Positions 27,120 to 36,783 are shown, numbered from the stretch's first letter. The stretch: 64,000 nt of DNA from Bacillus sp. UNC438CL73TsuS30 (GCF_000482325.1 NZ_KI535295.1:1-64000), one strand, 5' to 3'. Notes: a model not told the origin generated them from the letters alone. Numbers and translations are program-made.

Positions 27120-27222
27120 ACCTTAGGATAGATACCTTATAATCACGAATCTTAGTACTCGAAGTCTGACTCCTCAGGGTAAGTAATTGGCATTCGGAGT
27201 TTAACTGAGTTCGGTAATCCAG
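27120..27222 (-). pseudogene. Degenerate fragment of 23S rRNA
   Basis: On the minus strand the segment reads GGATTACCGAACTCAG, AAACTCCGAATGCCAA, ACTTA..CCTG.GGAGTCAGACT and CGAGT..TAAGAT, which follows in order the internal 23S stretch GGGTTACCGAATTCAG...AAACTCCGAATGCCAATGACTT...GGGAGTCAGACTGCGAGTGATAAGAT (about position 900-1000, E. coli numbering). Weaker similarity goes on to CTAAGGT near 27120. Identity looks like 75-80 per cent by eye. It is far too short and diverged to be ribosomal. It lies in the gene-free stretch 26966-27613. Confidence 0.7.
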
Positions 27223-27344
27223 GAATTTAACATCAGTAGATAAGAAGTGTGTCCGTTGTGAAACAATTAATCGATTTTAAATTTAGAGAAAAATATTCTT
27301 TATTTATAGACTTCTATCACCGGACATGGATATAAGGGTAAGAA

Positions 27345-27386
27345 GCAAAGAAAGGAGACTCCCAACTGTGGAGTCTCCTTTCTTTT
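27345..27386. terminator. Orphan bidirectional hairpin
   Basis: Very stable stem AGAAAGGAGACTCC / GGAGTCTCCTTTCT with a seven-base loop, T run on both strands. No gene ends nearby on either strand, so it is either a leftover or the end of an unannotated transcript. Confidence 0.6.
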
Positions 27387-27613
27387 AAAACAAACTAGAA
27401 ATTCAACACAAATAAATGAACGACTGCAATTACACCAAAAAAACATACATTCAGTGAATTTACAATACTCACAATGTGGACAATGAAGACTATCCATAAG
27501 CAATTTTTAGCAAATTAGAGTTCAATTTGCATATGTTTATCCATAACAAGGGAGATTTACTGTATTACACAATAAAATCTTTCATATGTATGAATGGGAG
27601 GGAGTGGAGAGAG

Positions 27614-28483
27614 ATGCAGGATACACTTCAAGAATTGTTCGAAAAAAGAATTCATCAATTTATTTCGAATACGAGGGAACAGAAAAATTTGTATCCAAAA
27701 GCGGAAAGAAAATTAGCTACTTTGTCCAAACGATCTGCAGAAATTGTAAAAGTAAAGGCTGCGGGCAATATAATAGAAAAAATTGAAAATGGGAATTACC
27801 AAACTGTCCATTATATGGCCCATTTTCAATACCTAATTAAACAAAAAGATGCGCTTTATCTAGAAGAGGAAACTGAGATGAGGCTCGCCAAAATTTTTAA
27901 AGGAGAAGTGATCTCTGATGAAGAAATCGCACCGGTTCAAACAGGCGATAATCATCAGGAATTGCCCATCCCAACGGAGGAATTGGAGGAGCGCTCAAGT
28001 TTCCAATATGACCGCTTAAAGGCGGTGCAATATGCGGAACGCTGGTGGAATAGTTATAATCCTGCGTATAAAAAATTTGAAAATAATTGTACCAATTATA
28101 TATCGCAATGCCTCCGTGCTGGCGGGTCACCCATGAGAGGGTATCCGAACCGCGGAAGCGGCTGGTGGATGCAAAATAATAATTGGAGCTACAGCTGGGC
28201 AATAGCGAATTCCCTAAGATTATATTTGGCGAACTCAAAGAGTGGTTTAAGAGCTAGAGAAGTCAGTAGCCCTGACCAATTAGTGTTAGGAGATGTAATT
28301 TGCTACGATTTTGAAGGGGATGGCCGGTTTAATCATAATACGATGGTGACAGGGAAGGATGCATATGGAATGCCGTTGGTAAATGCCAATACGTACAATA
28401 GCCGAATGAGATATTGGGCCTATGAAGATTCATCAGCCTACACGCCAAACATAAAATATAAGTTCTTTTCGATTTTGGATTGA
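27614..28483 (+). CDS. Amidase_6-domain protein (YhbB-like)
   Basis: About 289 aa. C-terminal putative amidase domain (about 135-289): FENNCTNYISQCLRAGG carries the presumed catalytic Cys and FNHNTMVTG the His, with SGWWMQNNNWSYSWA between. The N-terminal half is a charged helical region; there is no signal peptide. Start at 27614 follows GGAGTGGAGAGAG; 29 further upstream codons are open but lack support. In B. subtilis the equivalent gene yhbB sits between queG and trmL, as here. Likely cell-wall or sporulation related. Confidence 0.82.
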   Translation: MQDTLQELFEKRIHQFISNTREQKNLYPKAERKLATLSKRSAEIVKVKAAGNIIEKIENGNYQTVHYMAHFQYLIKQKDALYLEEETEMRLAKIFKGEVISDEEIAPVQTGDNHQELPIPTEELEERSSFQYDRLKAVQYAERWWNSYNPAYKKFENNCTNYISQCLRAGGSPMRGYPNRGSGWWMQNNNWSYSWAIANSLRLYLANSKSGLRAREVSSPDQLVLGDVICYDFEGDGRFNHNTMVTGKDAYGMPLVNANTYNSRMRYWAYEDSSAYTPNIKYKFFSILD

Positions 28484-28547
28484 GTTCTTGTCCGTAAACA
28501 ACATAGTGGTATAATTGCAGGTAGAGATTTTTTTTGAGGTGAAATTG

Positions 28548-29045
28548 ATGTCAAATCACGTTGTATTATACCAGCCTGAGATTCCTTCTAACACCGGAAA
28601 TATCGCTCGTACATGCGCTGCCACGAATACCAGTTTACATTTAATCCGCCCATTAGGCTTTTCAACAGAAGATAAAATGTTGAAAAGGGCAGGCTTGGAT
28701 TATTGGGAGTTTGTGAACATTATTTATTATGATTCAATAGATGAATTTTTTGAAAAGAATGCAGGCGGTGAATTTTTTTATTTAACCAAATATGGTGAAA
28801 TCCCGCATAGCTCTTTTGACTACAGCGATCTGAACAAGGATTACTATTTTATTTTTGGACGGGAAACGACAGGTCTTCCTAAAGATGTCATTGCCAATAA
28901 TAAGGACCGCGCGTTAAGGATCCCCATGAATCAAAATGTCCGTTCTTTAAATTTGTCCAATACTGCGGCTATTCTGGTATATGAAGCACTAAGGCAACAA
29001 AACTACTCTAACCTACTTAATAAAGGACCTGCTTTAGGTCAATAA
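28548..29045 (+). CDS. trmL: tRNA (cytidine(34)-2'-O)-methyltransferase
   Basis: 165-aa SPOUT-class enzyme that methylates the wobble base of tRNA-Leu. Start VVLYQPEIPSNTGNIARTCA, AdoMet-binding knot FGRETTGLP and IPMNQNVRSLNLSN are all conserved. The ATG at 28548 follows GAGGTG; an earlier in-frame ATG adds 11 unrelated residues. Formerly called cspR in Bacillus. Together with queG this makes two wobble-modification genes in one neighbourhood. Confidence 0.95.
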   Translation: MSNHVVLYQPEIPSNTGNIARTCAATNTSLHLIRPLGFSTEDKMLKRAGLDYWEFVNIIYYDSIDEFFEKNAGGEFFYLTKYGEIPHSSFDYSDLNKDYYFIFGRETTGLPKDVIANNKDRALRIPMNQNVRSLNLSNTAAILVYEALRQQNYSNLLNKGPALGQ

Positions 29046-29046
29046 A

Positions 29047-29075
29047 AAAAGGCTGCTAGCATTGGCAGCCTTTTA
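29047..29075. terminator. Bidirectional terminator between trmL and the small minus-strand gene
   Basis: AAAAGGCTGC / GCAGCCTTTT stem. T tails on both strands: it ends trmL on plus and the 30-aa gene on minus. Confidence 0.85.
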
Positions 29076-29077
29076 AA

Positions 29078-29170
29078 TTATTTATTTGCGCCTGGCTTGT
29101 CGTTGTATCCTGAGGTGAAGATGGCAGCTAAGAATGCGATCATAACTAAAATTACAATAAAAGTATTCAC
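29078..29170 (-). CDS. Small single-helix membrane protein (30 aa)
   Basis: GTG start at 29170 preceded by GGGAGGGG at about seven bases, and a stop three bases before a bidirectional terminator. Sequence begins MNTFIVILVMIAFLAAIFTS and ends in a short polar tail YNDKPGANK: one membrane helix with a charged C-terminus. Complete small gene by all local signals. I do not know the family; similar tiny membrane proteins are common in bacilli, many made during sporulation. Confidence 0.65.
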   Translation of the reverse strand: MNTFIVILVMIAFLAAIFTSGYNDKPGANK

Positions 29171-29357
29171 TATGTAACCCCTCCCGCAAATTTTTTCGAT
29201 TAGTCGAGCATATAGTTTTATTATAGCCTAACTTTAAAAAATGAAAAGGGCTGTAACAAAAAAGATAGGGACTAATTGTTTTGGTTACGCATGTTCAAGT
29301 TCCTACGTGCATAGAGTATATTAATCGTCTCTGACTAAGCTACAGGGGGAGGGCCTT

Positions 29358-31253
29358 ATGGATATTTTAAAAAAAATCGAGATGTTTCGTGAAGAAGAAG
29401 AAAAGCTGCGTTGGGAAGGAACTTTTGCCGATTATTTGGAGTTGTTGAAGAAGAAGCCATGGGTTGCACAATCTGCACATTCTCGAGTTTATAATATGAT
29501 TAAGGACGCGGGAATTGAAGAAGAAAAAGGGACGAAGAAATACAAATTCTTTAGCAATCAATTATTTGGTTTAGAGGAAGCATTAGAACGCCTTGTGGAA
29601 GAATACTTTCATCCGGCCGCTAAAAGGCTAGATGTCAGAAAACGTATTTTATTGTTAATGGGCCCAGTCAGCGGCGGTAAGTCTACATTAGTGACAATGC
29701 TAAAAAGAGGGTTAGAGGGTTATTCACGCTCAGATCGAGGGTCTGTCTTTGCGATTAAAGGCTGCCCGATGCACGAAGATCCATTGCATTTAATTCCCCA
29801 TCATTTACGGGATGAATTTCATGAAGAATATGGGATTCGCATTGAAGGAAATTTGTCGCCATTAAACATGATGCGCCTTGAACAAGAATATGGCGGAAGA
29901 ATTGAAGATGTTCAGGTGGAAAGAATCTTTTTCTCAGAGGATAAACGTACCGGTATTGGAACCTTTAGTCCATCCGATCCAAAATCACAGGATATTGCCG
30001 ATTTAACTGGAAGTATTGACTTTTCAACCATTGCAGAGTTTGGTTCCGAATCAGATCCACGAGCATACCGTTTTGATGGGGAACTAAATAAAGCTAACCG
30101 AGGAATGATGGAATTCCAGGAAATGCTAAAATGTGATGAAAAGTTTTTATGGCATCTGCTTTCGTTAACACAAGAAGGAAATTTCAAAGCGGGCAGGTTT
30201 GCGTTAATCAGTGCGGATGAATTAATTGTCGCACATACGAATGAAACGGAATACCGTTCATTTATTTCCAATAAAAAGAATGAAGCCCTTCATTCCAGGA
30301 TTATCGTCATGCCAATTCCGTACAATCTTAAGGTGTCACAGGAAGAAAGAATTTATGAAAAAATGATCCGGGAAAGTGATGTGTCAGATGTTCATATTGC
30401 ACCGCATACGCTAAAGGTTGCTGCGATGTTTACCATTTTAACTCGATTGAAGGAACCGAAAAAAGGTGATATCGATTTAGTTAAGAAAATGCGTTTATAC
30501 GATGGCGAAAGTGTTGAAGGATTTAATACAGCAGATATTGAGGAACTTAAGAAAGAGTACCAGGATGAAGGAATGAGCGGAATTGATCCGCGTTATGTCA
30601 TTAACCGAATTTCCTCTACGATCATTCGTAAAGAGGTACCTTCTATTAATGCCTTAGACGTATTAAGGTCGTTGAAGGATGGGCTAGACCAGCATCCATC
30701 CATCACAGCAGAACTGCGTGACCGCTATATGAACTATATTGCAGTAGCTCGGAAAGAGTATGATAATATTGCGAAAAATGAAGTCCAAAAAGCATTTGTC
30801 TATTCCTATGAAGAGTCTGCCAAGACACTTATGGATAACTATCTGGATAATGTCGAAGCCTACTGCAATAAAGCAAAGCTTCGCGATCCATTAACTGGTG
30901 AAGAAATTAATCCAGATGAAAAACTAATGCGTTCCATTGAGGAACAAATTGGTATTTCCGAGAATGCGAAAAAAGCGTTCAGGGAAGAAATCTTAATCCG
31001 CATTTCAGCCTATGCAAGAAAAGGCAAGCGGTTCGATTATAATTCCCATGACCGTCTGCGTGAAGCCATCCAGAAGAAGCTGTTTGCTGACCTTAAGGAT
31101 GTTGTAAAGATAACCACATCATCGAAAACGCCGGATGAACAGCAATTGAAAAAAATCAACGATGTTGTGGCAAGGCTGATTGATGAGCATGGTTATAATT
31201 CGACATCAGCAAACGAACTATTGAGATATGTAGGAAGCTTATTAAATCGCTAA
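29358..31253 (+). CDS. prkA: Serine protein kinase PrkA
   Basis: 631 aa, full family length. AAA+ core with P-loop GPVSGGKST near residue 101 and a C-terminal PrkA domain. In B. subtilis it is made early in sporulation under SigE and affects the SigK programme; some work describes it as an ATP-dependent protease rather than a kinase. GGGGGAGGG precedes the ATG. Followed by its own terminator, then yhbH, the same order as B. subtilis and many other bacteria where PrkA, YhbH and SpoVR travel together. Confidence 0.96.
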   Translation: MDILKKIEMFREEEEKLRWEGTFADYLELLKKKPWVAQSAHSRVYNMIKDAGIEEEKGTKKYKFFSNQLFGLEEALERLVEEYFHPAAKRLDVRKRILLLMGPVSGGKSTLVTMLKRGLEGYSRSDRGSVFAIKGCPMHEDPLHLIPHHLRDEFHEEYGIRIEGNLSPLNMMRLEQEYGGRIEDVQVERIFFSEDKRTGIGTFSPSDPKSQDIADLTGSIDFSTIAEFGSESDPRAYRFDGELNKANRGMMEFQEMLKCDEKFLWHLLSLTQEGNFKAGRFALISADELIVAHTNETEYRSFISNKKNEALHSRIIVMPIPYNLKVSQEERIYEKMIRESDVSDVHIAPHTLKVAAMFTILTRLKEPKKGDIDLVKKMRLYDGESVEGFNTADIEELKKEYQDEGMSGIDPRYVINRISSTIIRKEVPSINALDVLRSLKDGLDQHPSITAELRDRYMNYIAVARKEYDNIAKNEVQKAFVYSYEESAKTLMDNYLDNVEAYCNKAKLRDPLTGEEINPDEKLMRSIEEQIGISENAKKAFREEILIRISAYARKGKRFDYNSHDRLREAIQKKLFADLKDVVKITTSSKTPDEQQLKKINDVVARLIDEHGYNSTSANELLRYVGSLLNR

Positions 31254-31263
31254 CGGCTATACG

Positions 31264-31297
31264 GACTGGCAGAAGCAATTTTGCCAGTCTTTTTTTA
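31264..31297 (+). terminator. Terminator of prkA
   Basis: GACTGGCA / TGCCAGTC stem with T8, 10 bases past the stop codon. Confidence 0.88.
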
Positions 31298-31490
31298 TCA
31301 AAATTCTTGTCCATTTTCATAGGCAAAACACCAATTGTCAAAATTATTTGTAAATTATTCGCAGTTTCTGCATAGGATAAAGTAATCAATATTTCATTTG
31401 GATTTTTGGATTTTTACACTCGAGTTATAGTATGTGGTAGAAAAAAATGTGTGTAAAGGATTTTCAAAATTTTATAGGGAGGGGTTTTAA

Positions 31491-32657
31491 TTGTCAGACG
31501 ATAACCATCAATTTGTGATTTCTAGAGAAGATTGGTCCCTCCACCGTAAAGGCCACGATGACCAGCAGCGGCACCAGGAAAAAGTTCAAGAGGCGATTCG
31601 AAATAATCTTCCAGATCTTATCACAGAAGAAAGCATCATCATGTCAAACGGTCGAGATGTGGTAAAAATTCCGATTCGTTCACTGGACGAATATAAAATT
31701 CGTTATAATTACGACAAAAACAAACACGTGGGCCAAGGTAACGGTGACAGCCAAGTCGGGGATGTAGTAGCACGTGACGGTTCCAGCGGGCAAAAGGGTC
31801 CGGGAAAAGGGCAAGGCGCCGGCGATCAAGCTGGAGAGGACTATTTTGAGGCTGAAGTTTCGTTAATGGAATTAGAGGAAGCATTATTCAAACAGTTAGA
31901 GCTTCCAAATTTAAAGAGAAAAGAACAAGAAGAACATTTGGTTGAGAATATTGAATTTAATGATATTCGAAAAACAGGATTAATGGGGAATATTGATAAA
32001 AAACGAACGATGATGTCTGCATTCAAACGTAATGCGATGAGCGGGAAACCTGCATTTCATCCCATTTATAAGGATGATTTGAAATTTAAGACCTGGAATG
32101 AGGTCATTAAGCCGGATTCTAAAGCAGTAGTACTTGCGATGATGGACACTAGTGGATCGATGGGGATTTGGGAGAAGTATATGGCACGAAGCTTTTTCTT
32201 CTGGATGACTCGCTTTTTAAGAACGAAATACGAAACGGTGGAAATTGAATTTATTGCTCACCATACGGAAGCAAAGGTTGTTACGGAGGAAGATTTCTTT
32301 TCCAAAGGAGAAAGCGGTGGAACGATTTGTTCATCTGCCTATCGTAAAGCGTTGGAATTGATTGATGATAAATACAGTCCAAGAAAGTATAACATCTATC
32401 CATTCCATTTTTCAGACGGGGATAATCTAACATCCGACAATGCACGCTGTGTCAAATTGGTGGAGGAATTAATGAAGGTGTCGAATATGTTCGGTTATGG
32501 CGAGGTTAATCAGTACAACCGCCATTCCACCTTAATGTCTGCTTATAAAAATATCAAGGATGAGCATTTCCGCTATTATATCCTCAAGCAAAAAGCCGAT
32601 GTATTCCACGCCATGAAGAGCTTCTTCCAGCAGGAAGAATCAAAATTATACGCATAA
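31491..32657 (+). CDS. yhbH: Sporulation protein YhbH (DUF444, VWA-like)
   Basis: 388 aa. N-terminal charged region with a Gly/Lys-rich linker (about 90-118), then a von Willebrand A-like domain with a metal-binding DTSGSMG (about 218). Starts with TTG, supported by GGGAGGGG 7 bases upstream and by matching the [21 protein letters not shown] start of orthologues. Co-conserved with PrkA; required for normal sporulation in B. subtilis. Ends at a bidirectional hairpin shared with nagE. Confidence 0.94.
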   Translation: MSDDNHQFVISREDWSLHRKGHDDQQRHQEKVQEAIRNNLPDLITEESIIMSNGRDVVKIPIRSLDEYKIRYNYDKNKHVGQGNGDSQVGDVVARDGSSGQKGPGKGQGAGDQAGEDYFEAEVSLMELEEALFKQLELPNLKRKEQEEHLVENIEFNDIRKTGLMGNIDKKRTMMSAFKRNAMSGKPAFHPIYKDDLKFKTWNEVIKPDSKAVVLAMMDTSGSMGIWEKYMARSFFFWMTRFLRTKYETVEIEFIAHHTEAKVVTEEDFFSKGESGGTICSSAYRKALELIDDKYSPRKYNIYPFHFSDGDNLTSDNARCVKLVEELMKVSNMFGYGEVNQYNRHSTLMSAYKNIKDEHFRYYILKQKADVFHAMKSFFQQEESKLYA

Positions 32658-32658
32658 C

Positions 32659-32690
32659 AAAAACGACAGGTGTCAGGCACCTGTCGTTTT
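32659..32690. terminator. Bidirectional terminator between yhbH and nagE
   Basis: AAAACGACAGGTG / CACCTGTCGTTTT stem around TCAGG; T runs on both sides serve the two converging genes. Confidence 0.88.
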
Positions 32691-32693
32691 CCG

Positions 32694-34583
32694 TTATTCT
32701 ATTGAAAGGATTCCGTTCTTTCCTTGCTCGGTTTGACCGTGCTTCTTAACATTTAATTTTGTTAAGTTTGTAAAGATGACTGGTGTGATCGTAGAAGGAA
32801 CTGATTTCTTAACGAATTCTAAATCAAAATTAAGAATCGCTTGTCCCTTTGTCACTTTGTCTCCCTCATTCACGAGAACTGAAAAGCCTTCTCCTTTTAA
32901 ATTTACTGTATCTAACCCGATATGGATGAGAATTTCGTAGCCTTGGTTAGAATGAATACCGATGGCATGCTTTGTAGGGAACACATTAAGGATTTCCCCG
33001 TCAACAGGAGATACAACAGATCCATTTTCCGGAACAATCCCGAAACCATCACCCATCATTTTTTGAGAGAAAACCTGATCCGGCACTTCGGAAAGTGGAA
33101 TAATTTCTCCTTTTATCGGCATAACAAAGTCTTCTTCCATTAATGGCAGCTTGCCATCCGTCATTGGAGCAGCAGAATCCGTGATAGAATCGTCAACTTG
33201 TACTTGATTCATATCCATTCTCTTCATTGCATCTGCAACAAATTCTACTTCGGTACCAACCACAACTTGCAGGTTGTTTTTATTCAATTTCATAATTCCT
33301 TTGGCTCCATGTGCCTTTAAAGAAGAATCCTTTACTTTTTCCATATCTTTAATATTTAAGCGTAAACGGGTTGTACAATTGTCAATTGAAGTGATGTTTT
33401 CTCTGCCGCCAATATCGTTAATAAAGTGATAAGCCATGGTCTCATATTTGTTTCCTCCAACCGTGCTTGGAGCATCTTGATTAACCTCGGCTGCCTCATC
33501 ATCCTCACGGCCAGGGGTTTTAATATTAAAAGCCTTTATTAATCCATAAAAAATGATGAAATAGATAACTGCGTACACTACACCAACTAATAATAACAAT
33601 AATGGCTTTTGAGCAATGTTGAAGTTTAATGCATAATCAATGGCCCCTGCAGAAAAGGTAAACCCATCTTTAATTCCTAATAATGAAGTAATCCACATCG
33701 ATAGCCCTGTTAAAACTGCATGAACACCATAAAGTAATGGAGCAATAAACATAAATGAAAATTCAATTGGTTCTGTAATTCCTGTTAGAAATGAAGTCAA
33801 CGCAAGCCCGATAAACATACCGGATACCGATTTCCTTTTTTCAGGCTTAGCGGCAGCAATAATCGCAAAGGCTGCTGCAGGAAGTCCAAACATCATGATG
33901 GGGAAGAATCCTGTCATATAACCGCCAGCAGTTGGATCTCCTGCAAAGAAGCGGGCAATATCTCCTGTTTTCCCCTGAAATTCTCCAAATTGGAACCAGA
34001 ATAAACTGTTTAATACATGGTGAAGTCCTAATGGAATCAGTAACCGGTTTAGAAATCCAAAAAGGCCCGAACCAATTGCACCTAAACCAATAATCCAATT
34101 CCCAAGACTATTAATACCATCTTGAATAGGTGGCCAAACAAACCCGGCGATGCCTGCCAAAACCACCATCGCGACCGAGGTGATGATTGGAACAAATCTT
34201 CTGCCACTGAAGAATCCTAACCATTCCGGCAGCTTTACATCACGGAAACGATTGTAAAGAAGTCCTGCAATAATTCCGGCTAAAATCCCGCCGAGAACCC
34301 CCATATTTATATTTTTATCAATTGCTTTTGTACCTTCTGTTAATACTAAATAACCAATAGCACCTGCTAATGCGGCTGCACCATTATTATCTTTTGCGAA
34401 ACCCATCGCCACCCCAATGGCAAAAATTAATGCTAAATTTGCAAAAATAGCATTACCAGCATTGGCGATAAAAGGAATGTTCAATAGATCAGGCTGTCCA
34501 AATCGGAGTAATAATCCGGCAGCTGGAAGCACTGCAATTGGAAGCATTAATGCTTTTCCGATTCTTTGTAAAAATCCTAACAT
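32694..34583 (-). CDS. nagE: PTS N-acetylglucosamine transporter, EIICBA fusion
   Basis: 629 aa phosphotransferase permease that imports and phosphorylates GlcNAc. EIIC membrane domain (about 1-370; GITEPIEFSFMFIAP), EIIB (about 385-460; phospho-Cys in SIDNCTTRLRL) and EIIA (about 480-625; phospho-His in ILIHIGLDTV). The complete C-B-A order makes it independent of a separate EIIA-Glc. AAAGGAGAG precedes the ATG. Divergent from nagABR, with a NagR-type operator and a CcpA cre site in its leader. Confidence 0.94.
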   Translation of the reverse strand: MLGFLQRIGKALMLPIAVLPAAGLLLRFGQPDLLNIPFIANAGNAIFANLALIFAIGVAMGFAKDNNGAAALAGAIGYLVLTEGTKAIDKNINMGVLGGILAGIIAGLLYNRFRDVKLPEWLGFFSGRRFVPIITSVAMVVLAGIAGFVWPPIQDGINSLGNWIIGLGAIGSGLFGFLNRLLIPLGLHHVLNSLFWFQFGEFQGKTGDIARFFAGDPTAGGYMTGFFPIMMFGLPAAAFAIIAAAKPEKRKSVSGMFIGLALTSFLTGITEPIEFSFMFIAPLLYGVHAVLTGLSMWITSLLGIKDGFTFSAGAIDYALNFNIAQKPLLLLLVGVVYAVIYFIIFYGLIKAFNIKTPGREDDEAAEVNQDAPSTVGGNKYETMAYHFINDIGGRENITSIDNCTTRLRLNIKDMEKVKDSSLKAHGAKGIMKLNKNNLQVVVGTEVEFVADAMKRMDMNQVQVDDSITDSAAPMTDGKLPLMEEDFVMPIKGEIIPLSEVPDQVFSQKMMGDGFGIVPENGSVVSPVDGEILNVFPTKHAIGIHSNQGYEILIHIGLDTVNLKGEGFSVLVNEGDKVTKGQAILNFDLEFVKKSVPSTITPVIFTNLTKLNVKKHGQTEQGKNGILSIE

Positions 34584-34618
34584 ATCTGTTTCTCTCCTTT
34601 GTTTTAGGAAGTTATTTG

Positions 34619-34632
34619 TGAAAGCGCTTTTT
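34619..34632. promoter_or_regulatory. CcpA catabolite-responsive element (cre)
   Basis: TGAAAGCGCTTTTT fits the cre consensus TGWAARCGYTWNCW at all but one position. It lies in the nagE leader, so glucose would block nagE transcription. Confidence 0.6.
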
Positions 34633-34661
34633 AAAATGCATGGTTATCATACCACTCGTTA

Positions 34662-34682
34662 ATTATAGATGTCTATACCAAT
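34662..34682 (-). promoter_or_regulatory. NagR-type operator of nagE
   Basis: Minus strand ATTGGTATAGACA followed by TCTATAAT. The core is identical to the copy in front of nagA and resembles the dre site of B. subtilis NagR. A TATAAT overlaps its distal end. Confidence 0.65.
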
Positions 34683-34760
34683 TTTAGAAATTCATTAAAA
34701 TCATCAGGGATAATATATTGGAAAATACTTTAATAATAAGGATATATTCATATTGATATA

Positions 34761-34797
34761 TTGAATTTAATATATAGGATTGGTATAGACAACTATA
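34761..34797 (+). promoter_or_regulatory. nagABR promoter and NagR-type operator
   Basis: TTGAAT (34761-34766), 17-bp spacer, TATAGA (34784-34789). The operator ATTGGTATAGACAACTAT (34779-34796) covers the -10. Confidence 0.7.
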
Positions 34798-34842
34798 AGA
34801 TAATGGTGCTAATATGAAAGTAACTTGAAAGGGGTAATGAAG

Positions 34843-36036
34843 ATGCCTGCAAAAGTTAATCATATTTTACTAAAGGGTATTCAAATTTATACAGAAGACA
34901 AGATGATTCAAAATGGTTATATAAAAATTAAAGATCAAAAAATAGTAGAACTGGGATTAACAGATGAGCTTAAAAATGTAGAAGAATACGAAATGATTGA
35001 AATTTCATCGCAATATAAAGCGATTCCCGGTTTTATTGATGTTCATATACATGGGGTGAATGGTGCCGACGTGATGGATGCTACACCTGAAGCTTTGGAA
35101 AATATGACGGCAACCCTTCCGAAAGAAGGCACGACCAGCTTTTTAGCTACTACCATGACACAGGAAAAAGCGGAAATAGAAAACGCATTAATCAATGCGG
35201 GAAATTTTATTGAAACACAATCGATCGAAGGAAGTGCTGAAATCCTGGGGATTCATCTTGAAGGGCCATTTGTCAATAAAAAAAGAGCGGGTGCTCAGCC
35301 GATTGAGCATATTATTGATCCGGATCTTTCTTTATTTAAGAAATGGCAGGACCTTTCAAAGGGGAATATTAAACTTGTAACGTTAGCACCTGAACGTCCC
35401 GGTGGTTTAGAACTAATACGTTATCTTAAGGAAAATGGGGTGATTGCTTCGATTGGTCATACCGATGCGGCTTATGAAGAAGTAATTACTGCCATTGGTG
35501 CAGGTGCCAATCACGTCACTCATCTTTTTAATCAAATGCGCGGGCTGCACCACCGCGAGCCGGGTGTGGCGGGAGCTGCCCTTTTACGGGATGAACTAAT
35601 TGCTGAAATGATTGTAGATGGAGTCCATGTCCGCCCAGAAATGATTGAACTGGCTTACAATCTAAAACGCAAAGAAGGGTTAATTTTAATCACAGATTCA
35701 ATGCGGGCAAAATGTTTGAAAAACGGCCAATACGATCTTGGTGGTCAGCAGGTAAATGTACGGGATGGTAAAGCATTTCTTGATGATGGGACACTGGCGG
35801 GCAGTATTTTAAGACTCGGGGATGCTGTGAAAAATATTCTTACATTTACAGGATGTTCACTTGAAGACGCCATCGAAATGACTTCAGTAAACCCGGCTAG
35901 GCAACTAAATATATATGATCGAAAAGGAAGTATTGCTGAAGGAAAAGATGCAGACATCGTAATATTGGATAAACAGTTGGAAGTTTATATGACGATATGC
36001 CGAGGAAAAGTGGCCTTTAAAAAGGAGGAAATCTAA
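34843..36036 (+). CDS. nagA: N-acetylglucosamine-6-phosphate deacetylase
   Basis: About 397 aa amidohydrolase-superfamily enzyme that removes acetate from GlcNAc-6-P. Metal and catalytic residues seen: FIDVHIHG, HLEGPF, SIGHTDA, THLFNQM and LITDSM. The ATG at 34843 is preceded by AAAGGGG with 8-base spacing; the earlier in-frame TTG and ATG lie on top of or too close to that site. First gene of nagABR; abuts nagB with no gap. Confidence 0.95.
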   Translation: MPAKVNHILLKGIQIYTEDKMIQNGYIKIKDQKIVELGLTDELKNVEEYEMIEISSQYKAIPGFIDVHIHGVNGADVMDATPEALENMTATLPKEGTTSFLATTMTQEKAEIENALINAGNFIETQSIEGSAEILGIHLEGPFVNKKRAGAQPIEHIIDPDLSLFKKWQDLSKGNIKLVTLAPERPGGLELIRYLKENGVIASIGHTDAAYEEVITAIGAGANHVTHLFNQMRGLHHREPGVAGAALLRDELIAEMIVDGVHVRPEMIELAYNLKRKEGLILITDSMRAKCLKNGQYDLGGQQVNVRDGKAFLDDGTLAGSILRLGDAVKNILTFTGCSLEDAIEMTSVNPARQLNIYDRKGSIAEGKDADIVILDKQLEVYMTICRGKVAFKKEEI

Positions 36037-36783
36037 ATGAAAATTATTGAAGTAAAAGATTATCAGCAAATGAGCGAAACAGCGGCTGAATATATAATGA
36101 AAAAGGTTCTTGATAATCCTTCCATCACCCTTGGATTAGCTACTGGTGGTACACCAACTGGGACCTATCAAAACCTTATTAGAGATCATCAAAAGAATGG
36201 AACCTCCTATCAGCACGTCACGACCTTTAATCTTGATGAATATATCGGCCTTGCTGGAACAGATAAAAATAGCTACCGGTATTATATGGATGAGAATTTG
36301 TTTAACCATATTGATATTAAAAAAGCGAATACTTTTGTTCCAAAAGGTAATGGCAGGAATATTGAAGAGGAATGTAATCGTTATGAGGATTTACTAGCGG
36401 GTCATGGCGGCATTGACCTGCAGGTTCTTGGAATTGGGAGTAATGGGCATATTGGTTTTAATGAACCGGGGACATCCTTTCAATCAAAAACACATATTGT
36501 GAACCTGGCGCCTTCGACGATTGAAGCGAATGCACGATTTTTTAATCGTCCGGAAGAAGTTCCGACACAAGCCATTACAATGGGGATTTCAACGATTATG
36601 AAGAGTAGAGAAATTCTACTATTGGTTTCTGGGGAAAGCAAAAGGGATGCTATGTATCAACTTTTGCACTCGGAATTAAATGAAAATTTCCCTGCTTCTG
36701 TACTGAAAAATCACCTATGTGTTACAATTATTGCAGATGAAGCAGCTATTTTAGATTTGAAAATTCCAATGTTGAAAGAATAA
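36037..36783 (+). CDS. nagB: Glucosamine-6-phosphate deaminase
   Basis: 248 aa isomerase/deaminase giving fructose-6-P and ammonia, so GlcNAc enters glycolysis. Conserved LATGGTPTGTY, TFNLDEYIGL (general base D67) and GIGSNGHIGFNEPGTSF. Ribosome binding site AAAGGAGG overlaps the end of nagA; the stop of nagA directly precedes the ATG. Confidence 0.96.
   Translation: MKIIEVKDYQQMSETAAEYIMKKVLDNPSITLGLATGGTPTGTYQNLIRDHQKNGTSYQHVTTFNLDEYIGLAGTDKNSYRYYMDENLFNHIDIKKANTFVPKGNGRNIEEECNRYEDLLAGHGGIDLQVLGIGSNGHIGFNEPGTSFQSKTHIVNLAPSTIEANARFFNRPEEVPTQAITMGISTIMKSREILLLVSGESKRDAMYQLLHSELNENFPASVLKNHLCVTIIADEAAILDLKIPMLKE

Noticed and set aside
27300..27503. Cysteine-rich 67-codon frame on the minus strand (HCPHCEYC)
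   Set aside because: It reads straight through the strong hairpin at 27345-27386 and has no ribosome binding site. A hydrophobic frame over the same bases (27404-27500) has no usable start codon.
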